Shown here: positions 15,101 to 27,100 of the stretch, piece by piece
Layout: every line of letters starts with the position of its first letter
Position numbering within the stretch: the stretch's first letter is position 1
NCBI RefSeq assembly: GCF_000003605.2
Contig: NW_003155237.1
Coordinates: 1,030,757-1,078,326 of the forward strand
Direction: 5' to 3'
Source of the DNA: Saccoglossus kowalevskii
Lineage: Eukaryota > Hemichordata > Enteropneusta > Harrimaniidae
DNA: 47,570 bases
Translations under genes and position numbers: made by a program
Notes under the pieces: model-generated
The model's database searches: none
What the model was told of the DNA's origin: nothing
The model's input: the letters and a program-made list of their open reading frames with translations, nothing else

Positions 15101-18100
15101 TACAAATGTTAAGCGATCACCAACCGCAGCACGAAAAATAACCCCAAATTTAGGCCGATTTGTTGTTATTAAATGCTACTTTTATCAAGGGTAGGAGCTT
15201 AAAAATATTCTGCAGAAACGCCACTACTTGTGGTGTCACACTAAAATGTCAGGGGACCGGGAATGACGTAGAAAGGAGTTCAATTTACGTCATCGATATT
15301 CAGAAAGTAAAGAATGTAATCCTGTCCTTAGAAGCTTTTAATATGAAACTATCCATATGATGGATTAGGTACACACACACACATATTACCGTAAAATCTG
15401 TATTTTGAACAATTGAGAACCAAAAATTCACCATTTCTCATATGTGTAGATGCTCTGTTGCATTGTACCATTTTAATACAGATTTTACAGTAGTAGTGAA
15501 TGGCAAAATAAAATTATACAATTAATGCTATTGACGCTTTACATGTGCTTCAATGGGAAATGCACATCTAATAGAGAAAATACGGTATTGCTAAATCAGA
15601 TTAAATCTTATAATTTGTTTGTTGGAAAGGAAAAATGGGGTCGCTGATTTCTGAAACTGAAACTGATTATTGTATTTCATCATAGCTGCATAAAATATAT
15701 GCAATGATGACCTTTGTATAGTGACAGTGGAGGCAGAAAATATTGCAGGTAGAAAATTTACATAATCAAGTGCTATATTTCTTGTTTTTTTGAAATTTCT
15801 TAATTTTGAGGGGCAATCTCGAGGACAGAATATTTTCCTGACTCCTAAAATTAGCGAATATTTTTGTTGCAAAATGATTTACATTCTTACAATGTATACT
15901 GCAATATTCATAATAACGGTACTAAGGTTAGACATTTTGTATGGTCAATTTATATGTGTTTACCATGAAGTAGTTGCAAAAGACTTTTTTCACAAGAAAT
16001 AGAAAATATTGACAAAAGGCTATGAAGCGGCCATATTATTTTTCATAATCCTTTTGTTTTCACTTCAATAATTGGCTGAATGTTGAAACACAAATGTATT
16101 TGATTCAATTTCAGCACATGGTAATCAAGTTTATAGCCCTAAAAAAATTGAAATAAACTGAAAAATGTTGTTCAATCTTGTACATAGTATAAGAAATTGT
16201 AGAAATAAATATATATTTATTATTTATATGTGCCAATTATTCAAAATAATTCACAGTCTAATGTGAAATCAATTAAACACCTTGTTTGACAAGTGTATAT
16301 CATGTAGACAATTCAAAATAATCTTGACTAAAACAGCATAAGAGAAAACAGATTGGCTCTATATACATGTACATTGTATAAGGGGAAATTGACAACATAC
16401 ACTGATGTTTACAGAGTAAATATTATTATTTATGAAGGAGCATTCCATTGTGTAAATAGGCAGCGAAGGTAATTGGCAAATATAACAGTCCACTTTATGG
16501 GAAGGGGGTATAGATAAAAGAAGTGATATTTTTTTAATGATACATTTTCCTACTCCCTGTCTTCAAATATTTGGCAAAGACACTTTACCACATCATTTTA
16601 AAAGACACAGCTGAATTAAGCCCCTTGTAAGACATCTGCGGAAAGCCCTAAAGCACAATTGCATGTACATTAATTGAGTAAACTGTAATTGTATGGTTTC
16701 TAGAATTTTACATGGTTTGAAGATCTAACTATAATTACATGCATTCTGCACATTCAGGAAGCTTAAAACATCAACTAGAATTAACATACATCGCATGTAC
16801 CGGTAATTCAAAGAACTCACTTGATTATTATTCTGATACTACTTCTGTAATTTTAAATACTGTTTATAATTAAAATATATTTAAAATATATCTAAATGCC
16901 AGGCAAAATATCAGTCAAATTGTTTTCCAATATGCATGCAGGTTCTCACTTTTGAAATTTTTATATTATCATAAAAATAAGACTTTTTATTGAAATGTTA
17001 TTTCCAGAAATTCTGTCAAAAACCAGATGCTGTGATATGCACATTCTCAACTACCATAAAGGTAGCACAATGACTGCTCATCTGTTGATGTTAAAATCTG
17101 TTTTTGACTATGATGATCGACCAAACTCAACTTCAAGACTGGATTTCAGTTAAACACATCATTTCATATTTTCAAATATTTGAGATAAAGATCAAAATAC
17201 AAACATGAATTCTTAGTCCGGTCAAGATGGCTTCACTTAAGCACAGAAATTAATTTGAATTACCGGTAAGCAAAAACACAAGAAATTAATTAAAAGCGAA
17301 AATATAATATTATGCCAATGGGCAAAACAAAATCATTTGCAACAGGTCGATACAATAGTTGTCTCAGACTGTGAGTCACACGTTTACGTAAATATAAATG
17401 CCCTGTTGTATATATCGCTTTGAGACTCATATCGAACAAAGATATGAAGCAACAACCGCTGCACTTAAAAGGTACTGAAGATTGTACCTCAAAGAGGGCA
17501 AATGCGATATTACTAATTAAATTCTAACCTTCGATTTATGAACAAATTACAACACTTAGATGTTACAGTCACCATAGCAACAATACACAGCAGGACATTG
17601 ACAACGCAATACTTTGGAAAGCAAATTGAGATGAATTTCTGTTGCCCTATTATTTGTAGTTGATGAGTTAGTTGTGGAGACTTAGTGAGCACTTATTCAT
17701 GCAGATACAAGAAATCTATTATCTGCAGGCAAGCTCACATCACTGGTCCATTAAACCTCAAGTACAAGAAGTGCAAAGAGCAGGAAACATCAGGAAAATG
17801 ACAGTTGAAGCCTCTTTGTGCAATCGAGATTAACAAGATCACAACCAGATGATGATATTTTATAAAACTACTGCAATCTCATTCTATAATTTTTTACTAA
17901 TTTAGGAGAACTTGTAGCTGATTCTGCTAAAATAATTAATTTCAGTTAAATTAGGTTTATGTTAATAACTTAGCCCTAAAATGGCTCTCAAGAAAGGGTA
18001 AAATCTATGTACAAACATAAGCACAGAGCAAATACAGTATATGATTAAAATTGCAAAGCTTAATGCCAGATGTTTTGCACATTGCATTTTTAAATCCCTT

Positions 18101-21100
18101 TTCAAATGCAAGATTGTTTCTTATATTGAAAGCAATGTTTGAAATTGAGGTGAAGGCAATTACCGAGAAAATTCACAGTAATTTCTGTTAGAAATGCTGG
18201 CATTGTAATTGGGTGCTCTCAGATGTTAAAGCCTTGTCAAGGTAGATGTTAAATATGCATGCATATTTCGACATTGTGACAGGGCAGGTCAAAAAATCCA
18301 GAAAATATTGCTTTTTATACAAATATGACAGTTATTAGTTCTCATTTATTATTCAACTTACATGTACATTTTTTTTCTCTGGATGTGTGACCTGTGTTAC
18401 CAGGATGTGTGACCTGTGTTACCAGGAAGTATGACCTGTGTTACCATCATTTAACTAAATTCAACCCAGTCTGGTTGTTTGAAGATAGAACACTATGTTA
18501 TCCAACTTTACTGAAGATATCAGAGCTGGGTTCAAGAAAGCAACATATGCAGCACCCTTTGACTCACCTCAAAAACGAAGAGAATCCCATCAAGTTCTTC
18601 TCGTTGTGCTTTGTGTACTTTTTGCTTCAGTGTGCTTTCAACGGAGATGAAATTGTCATAAAATATTTGAAATATGTGCGAGTAATATTGCTCAAAGAAT
18701 GACTTAGCCTCGGATGCATCATAGTGATCTGAAACAGAAAAATAAATAATTCAGTAACTTTGCAGAATAATTCCTGATCTTTTTATGAAATAAATCTTTA
18801 AAAAATTCATTATTATATTATAAATTATAATATAATAATTAAGTTAATTTTAGTCATGTAAAAAAAAACATAATAGTGCTTGAGATACAATTGCAAAAAT
18901 CAGGATTCAAATTTTTTAAATTATGCAAATTAACATGTATAAATTTTACACAAAAAAATAATCATGTTTTCAAACTTCTCTGCAGAACTGACTATACGAT
19001 ATCCACAAAAATGTCAAAGAGTACGTATTTCAAACATACATCTAAAAATTGGGTAATTGTTATGCAAATTGGGTAATTAATCAGCCCTTATGAATTTTCA
19101 TAGGTACTAGTAGTTCTTATATAATATACCCAGATTTACTAGAACTCTGATATTTATTATGTAATTAATATAAATGTAATTGGATTTGGACTGCAGGAAA
19201 TCACATGCACCATATTTCACTAAAAAGCAGTGTAAACACTTGTAAAATACTGTAAACAATCTGTCATTAAAAGTGATTCACAGTGAATTTCAGGTGGGTC
19301 CTAGGGAGTCACAATGACATTTACTTGAAGTCCTAGGTAGCCACAAACATCATCAACAGTCAGTGACTTTTACTTTGGTACATGTACTAGGACTAATCCC
19401 TAATATCTATGTACCAAATTTCAACATTCTTCAAATATACGAGAAAAAATCTAACAAATGCCTATCTATTACGCTAATAATATACTTATTATGCATGAAT
19501 TTCAACAAAAACTAGTCAGGTCTTTGGACAAGTAGATTTACTAAGATTCATGATTTTATGAGTAGTAAATCTTGAGATATTTGTGGAATAGCTGATAATT
19601 GAATAATTATTTATTATTTAAATTAGACAATTAACATGCATGACTTTTGACCAAAAACTAATCTGGTTTGTGAATTGTTCCAGAGCAACTACGTGAAATT
19701 TGTGTTCCAAGAGGTATCAATAGAAAATCTGCTTATAATTATGCAAATTTAGGTAATTAATATGCAATGACTTAAACCAAACAAGCCATGCATGGCACAA
19801 TCCCCGTTAGTTATCAAATTTAAGATATATAGTTTGACATTTGTATCTGATCGTCAAACAAGTACATGTCCATATTGAGCGATATTGCTCTGGAACAGCA
19901 TTCAAAATCAGCCATTTTGAATACATGTATATATATAACATGATGTATAACGAATATATAAAATTTAAATATAATCAGTCAAAGCATTTAAGAGATATGG
20001 CTCTAGAAGCCCAATCATTAAAACAAAATGGCCGCCAGTCAGCCATTTTGAATCCAATCTGAAAAATAAAATGACGTGCCTCAGGAACCCGTAATGTGTA
20101 ATGTTTGTACCAAGTTTGAACGAAATCCACCCATAAATGCTTGATATTTGATGATTTTTAGCACAAAAATGACTACCATTCAACCATTTTGAATAGGATA
20201 GTCAAACCAATATATCTGTTTATCTATGACATGATGTATAATGAATATTTAAAATTTTTAAATATTATCAGTCAAAACAAGTCGGAGATATGGGTCTAGA
20301 AGCCCATTCATTAAAACAAAATGGCCGCCAGACAGCCATTTTGAATCCGATCTGAAAAATAAATGATGTGCATCAGGAACCTGTAATGTCTAACAGTTTG
20401 AACGAAATCCATCCATAAATGCCAGAAATGCTTGATATTTGATTGTTTAGCACAAAAATGGCCACCATTTGGCCATTTTTAATAGGATCGTCAAACCAAT
20501 ATATCTGTCTATTTATGACATGATGTATAATAAATATTTAAAATTTGAACATAATCAGTGAAAGCAAGTCATAGATATGGCCAGAGAACCACATTCATTA
20601 ATACAAAATGGCCGCCAGTCGGCCATTTTGAATCTTATCTGAAAAACAAAATTATTTGCATCAAGGTCCCATAATGTCTAATGTATATACCAAGTTTGAA
20701 CAAAATCCATCTGTAAACAGCCGAGAAATGCTTGATTTTTAGGATTTTTTAGCACAAAAATGGCCTCAAAAATGAATCAGATCATAAAACAAAATGATGT
20801 GCAGGCATTTCTAAGATACAGGTCCGGACGCACGCACAGACGCATACACGCACACACGCACAGACACACGGAGGTCAAAACATAAGTCCTCGTTTTCGGA
20901 CTGCGTCCGAACGGGGACTAAAAAACAATAGTCAATACTCAATGCCTTACTAGTAAGCTGTCCATGGTTCAGCGAGCAACATTAAAAAAATACATTAATG
21001 ATAATACTGTATTAAATATTTTCATAAAATTAAATGCTTTATTATTAGAACAACAAACATTAAATAAGCTGCTCTGATAACAAATAGAATTTGAAATATC

Positions 21101-24100
21101 ACCATTTTATGTTTTGGAAAACATGAAGTCTATGCTTGTGATTGAGATTAGAAATATAATAATCATTACCCAGAGGACTCATCACATGAATGTGAAGCAC
21201 AGAGTGATTTTCCAATCGAGTCAAGAAACAAACAACACTGCATGTATACGATATCCAATTCAGCTGTAGATTCTTAAAACATTGAAGGAAACAGCTATTT
21301 CAAAAGGTTGAATATATAAGTGAGTGAACTTTCATATTCATGTGAAAACATACGCTTTAAGGCACGTATCGTGAAAACTAGACTATAACGGAAGACACTG
21401 CAGTATTGACATTCTTATTATGTTACGAAATGTCAAAGAATATAAACATACGTTTAATTACTGTGAAGTATAAATGAAAAGATCTACTGTGTGCAGGAAA
21501 CGCGAGACGAAATGACACAATGGGAACACAAATAATCTGCGATCTGTCTGGGTATTTTTCATTCAAAGAACAGATTGTACAGATTTCACATTTTGTATGT
21601 TTTACACACACACAGAATGAACACACACACACACATGTATGTACAGTATTATACTACATGTACATATATGCTTGGGGTTTGTTTCTTTCATAATTATCAC
21701 TGGGAGTAAAAAAAAAAAAGGTACAGCATAGAGTATGCAAATTCCATGAAAAGTAAATGCATCATTTATAAACCTTTTGATAGATTTACATAAGCATTAC
21801 ACCAAAGCAGACTCATCCTAATAATCACAATACAGTACAGCTAAACCATGTAGAAACTCAATTCAAGGAAGATATTGGATTGCATATTAATAACGACTGG
21901 CGTGACTGACATAAATAATTACAACAATAACAAGACAACATTAATAATGGGACCAATATTCTACGAGTATTTAAATCACTTTTGTCGCACCTCAGTCATG
22001 TCCAACATCATCATGCTGATTGGTATGAATGAGGTCATGTGGGAGACATGAAAACTGTGGTTGGCTTAAGGTGAGGTTGACTTCTTATTTCAGCACATGC
22101 TTCGTTAACATTTTAAAATTAATTCTTCACCTGACAGTTCAAATTTGTCTGCTCTAGAACCTTCCGGGGAATTAACGTTTGATTTGAGTTTCTACTTTGC
22201 ATGTCTTAAAGAGGGTAATGGAAATGAACGACTACAGTAAATTCTCTGTCAATTCACCATAGTAAACACAATTGTTTTTTCAAGTGTGCAAATTGAAAGA
22301 ATACATTTTGACATTCGCTATGATTTGATCTGGCATTGATAGGTTTTGCGAGTTGTTCACTTATATGGCACAGTGGCTGGTGATGCACAGAGCTTTGCTG
22401 ACAAGTTTGCAAATCTACCAAAAAATAACAACAAAACATTCATAATTTAGATGCAATCAGATCCACACAAAAATTATGACAGGGATCAAGCAGTTATCAA
22501 AGATGTGAACTCACGCATCACTATATATGGGTGCAATGAACATGGCACTTCATGTTTGATTTGATGCTTCACTGTATCCATATTACTGAGGAAATGTTAC
22601 CAACTAACGATATATGCATTGTTTAGAAGCATTAAATTTCCTTACACATACCTGTGCATGTAGCATTGTCTATGTTACAAAAAACTGAAATTTTTGTTTT
22701 AATTGTCGCAGATTTGTTGTTCTGCGATCTTTGGCCATGGAGAAGTACGATATGATAGTTAACATGCTTTCTGTGTTAATATGCCTAAAAAGTTAGACTG
22801 TTACATAAATTAATACAATTTTAAATCTTTTTTGAAACATCCAGAATGAAAAGAATACATTTAATAATTTGTGTTTGAAAATTAACTGGGTATGCGAATT
22901 CATAGAGAAACAAATCAAAAAGAGTTATATCAATTCAAGACAGGAAAAAACATGCATGGAAATACACTTAAACAATAACAAGATGACCATGACCTGGCAG
23001 CTGTCAAGGTGTTGAATACGGAGCTTTACTTGGTTCAATGAAACAGATACTTATTTCACTGTTGGGTCAATATTACAGTTTACACGACTCACAGAAAAAA
23101 AAATATATTGATCCCAGTAGTAACTTGTTCAATACTATCTCTTCAGGTCATCAAAACTAAATATCGACCTCAATTTCAGAAATACAGATATACAAATGTA
23201 TAGGGATATAGCTACATGACTAGTGTATTCTCAAGCACTAGGCGAGGAGGGATACAACTTCATGAGGATTTTCACACAGGTGAGGAATTTTGAGGAATTC
23301 TATTAAAATTTATCATAAGTACAGAGAGTCATTCTCATGCATGGATAGATTTCTGGCCGAAATTGTTTGATCAAGTATACAGCAGGACTATTTGATGTAT
23401 ACTTTTGCTGCAAATGCTATATTATGCCCCCCCCCCCCCACTGGACAAGCATCTAACGTAGTGTATTCAGTGCCGAACATTGCTATTACAAATCAGCCAA
23501 TAGTAACTACCAGTAGGATATCCATATGTACCGAGTGCATTAATGTATTTGCATGTAACACAGTTCTGTCCATTTCATAAAATTTGTTTTGCAATGAAAT
23601 TAAGGTCTTGTACCTTTATGTAGGCAATGCAATGACAAAGCTTAAACCAAACATCATTTAACATTTTTGTCAACTTATGCATACATCATCGTACACTGTA
23701 AAACAGATAATAGAAAATTCCTTGCAGAAACTGATATGATGATGTAACAAGCAGCCTGTCAGCTGAGATAGCTCCGCTGTTAGCAATGCACATTTCAATT
23801 AAAGAACTGAAGATATCATTAGAAAATGAACAATATGTAGACTTGCTGTTTTTAACAAGAATTCAAAAATATCACTTTTACCAAAAATGACAAAAATTAT
23901 CATTAAAATTAGATAATTGAAGATATCACAACGAAATGAACACATCTGAGAGAGGTCCATATGTAGTACCTATATATGTAAAATCAAAGCAATTGGACTT
24001 GTGGTTTTCAACAAGAAGTCGAAAGTATCACTTTTTACCAAAAATTACAAAAATATTCATCAAAATTAGAGAATTGAAGATATCATCATGAAATAAACAA

Positions 24101-27100
24101 ATCTGAGAGAGGACCCCATGTAGTACCTATATATGTAATGTCAAAGCAATTGGACTTGCGGTTTTCAACAAGAAGTCGAAAATATCACTTTTTACCAAAA
24201 ATGACAAAAATATTCACCAAAATTAGAGAATTAAAGATATCATTACAAAATGAACAAATCTGAGAGAGGTCCACAAGTAGTATCTATATATGTAATATCA
24301 AAGCAATTGGACTTGCAGTTTTCAACAAGAAGTCGAAAATATCACTTTTTACCAAAAATGACAAAAATATTCACCAAAATTAGAGAACTAAATATATCAT
24401 TACAAAATGAACAAATCTGAGAGAGGTCCACATGTAGTACCTATATATGTAATAACAAAGCAATTGGACATGCGGTTTTTAACAAGAAGTCAAAAATATC
24501 ACTTTTTACCAAAAATATTCACCAAAATTAGAGAATTGAAGATATCATCATGAAATGAACAAATCTAAAAGAGGTTTACCCAAGGTACATATACACCAAG
24601 TATCAAAGCATTCAGGCTTATAATTTTCAAGAAAAAGTCGAAAAAGTAAAACATTGACACGGACGACAGACGACGGTCAATCACTCATATGATAAGCTTC
24701 GCTCGACAAAGTCGACAGCGGAGCTAAAAATATCCCCAATATTACTTCCCCACATTTTATGTTTCAAAACTTTCTCTACTTTTGTAGGTGTACTCTTAGT
24801 CATATACATCTATGGATCACATAGAAATATGGATTCACATACCGTTCACACACCGCATTTGTTGAAATAGAATGGCAAAATATGAGTTATTTGGATCATA
24901 GAAACAAACACCGATGTTATTCAAGTATTAGCGCATTCAAAGCAAATATAGTATGTATAGTGTGAGCTCACAATGAAAAGAGAAAAGATCTATGCATGCG
25001 ACAATTGAATTTTTATGGTATACAATTAGTAATACAACAGCATAATTATTCATGCTACTGTACTGTACCTACATGTAGAGAAATAATTTAAGGTATGTGA
25101 TTGCAAAACATCATGTACCCTCTCAATTCTACACTTTGATGATGCATACAAAAATAGATACAAGGTTTTCCTTCCACTCATACCCAACAAAATACAAAAT
25201 GGAAACATATTTTTTTGTTTTCTGGGACTCTTATAATATAATTGGGCTTATTTATACTGGTCAGCAAAACTGAAGTCCCTTATGCCCAAGGGCAAGTACA
25301 TTTTTGAGAAAATGTATTCTACCATTCCATCATAGTTGTCATCTCTCATAATCTAGTATGCCTAGCTGATTGGAAGAGAGTCAATCATGTGGAATGGAAT
25401 AACTTACAATATACCACCCAGTTTATGCACATTACACTAACATTCCACCCTATTGGCATCTGCATGTAGGACAAACCATACAAGTTCACGGTAGCAAATT
25501 TTGACATTGAAATACTGTACTCTGAGAGTCCAAGTACAGACATGTGTCGCAAACTTGATTACTATATGACAACCAGAAAATAATTGCCAACAAAGATGCA
25601 GATAACCACCATAGTATTTCCCTTCCTGTGGCACAAGCAGCTGATTAGATAGTGTCCGTGTAAATTGCTTGGAACATCACAACAACACAAATGAAGCGCA
25701 CACTTTTAATTGTGTACACAAATACAACTAGGTCAGCAGTGGGGTCAGCAGATGACTGAATAACATCAATAACATAGAATAAACACATTGAAAATAGGAT
25801 AAATATTTCCTTATACAGATCTATTGTCCCTGGACTGTTGTGCCTGGCTGCAGTGCTTGCCATGGACATTCGAATCACTGATTTAGTAAGTAAACTCTCA
25901 AAGTTGAGATAACAGAACAATTATTAACTGTAAGCTTCGGTTATCAAAATATTTGTCTCTCTGATGTGACAATAACTTTCAAATCTTCCTATACCTTCAA
26001 GGGTAGATAATAATTATATATTGCAGACCTTGTGAAATCTAAATGAGATAATTTTTCTGAGGTAACTTGGGTAAAATTGTTTTAGTGCATTCAGGTGCTA
26101 CCAAAATTGTAATCCCATCTCGAACGGAGCAATTAAGTTCATATGATAAGCACAACATATGTAAGAGAGACACATGTTAGGTATTCAACTCTGACACAAA
26201 TGAACACACATATGACAGGTATGTATAATGTCTGCAAGTAATCCACAATATATATACATTTATACTACATGTATTGAAACAACAAAATAATTTTTTTATA
26301 AATTTTACAATTCAAACTGAAGCAAGAGATATTATTTTTAAATCATTACCGGGAGTATACACTGAACTCGTCAAGCGGTTGGTTGGATTTAACTACCGCA
26401 ACAATTTATAAATATTTACATTTCTATAAAGATCATGAGAATTAGTGAAAATATTTCAGAGGAATAGTAACACACAATGATGGTCTTAAATGCCTCCATG
26501 TATTCAAGCTCTGTCAATTAAGTATACATCTTTTAAAGACATTAGATTTAAATTAGCAGAACAGCATGGGAACCCGGTGGTGTAATTATAGATGTAAACC
26601 AATTGACAAGTAACTCGACAAGCAGCTTTTTTGTCAATTGTGTCAGACAGCAACAAAGATGTTACAGTGAAATTCCATATTCAATATAAATTAAATTGAA
26701 TTTTGAGTTGAATTAATTATACTCCACACTAACACTTTTATAATAGACTGACATAACTAAACCTGAACGGTCACAGCCATCAAACCAGTACGTGTGCAAT
26801 GTTTAAAAAAAAAAAATCTGATGACATTTATACACTTTAAAAATACTACATCCACAAGAAATAGATACAATTAATCTCATCATGTACCACCACGTCTGCA
26901 AAGACATAATATACAAATACTAATGGCATTGGTATTTCAAGCCTTGAGGCAACATTGTAATAAATATCACAATGGTCGACAATAATTAATATTGATGTTT
27001 GAAAGAACATCAATAACCGTTCACCTTTCTGCAATATAAAATAAATCCTATTTTGTATCTTAGTATGATTTAATAACATAAACATGCAGTTAATTTGGAC

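Larger units (their letters stand above)
8310..18567. other. RALGAPA intron 2 (10.3 kb)
   Basis: It holds a hairpin (8881-8909), a fold-back MITE (9709-9902), a 1-kb HINE-like element (10016-11049), repeat D (12295-12545), MITE B copies 2 and 3, MITE C copy 4, and a 22-bp triplicate (18381-18446). Between about 15.5 and 18.3 kb I see nothing but AT-rich unique-looking DNA. No additional exon was recognised on either strand. Confidence 0.6.

Noticed and set aside
23427-23439. C-runs (also 29179-29188, 31424-31433) as G-quadruplex candidates
   Set aside because: Single homopolymer runs without the spaced G-tract pattern; likely simple-sequence slippage.
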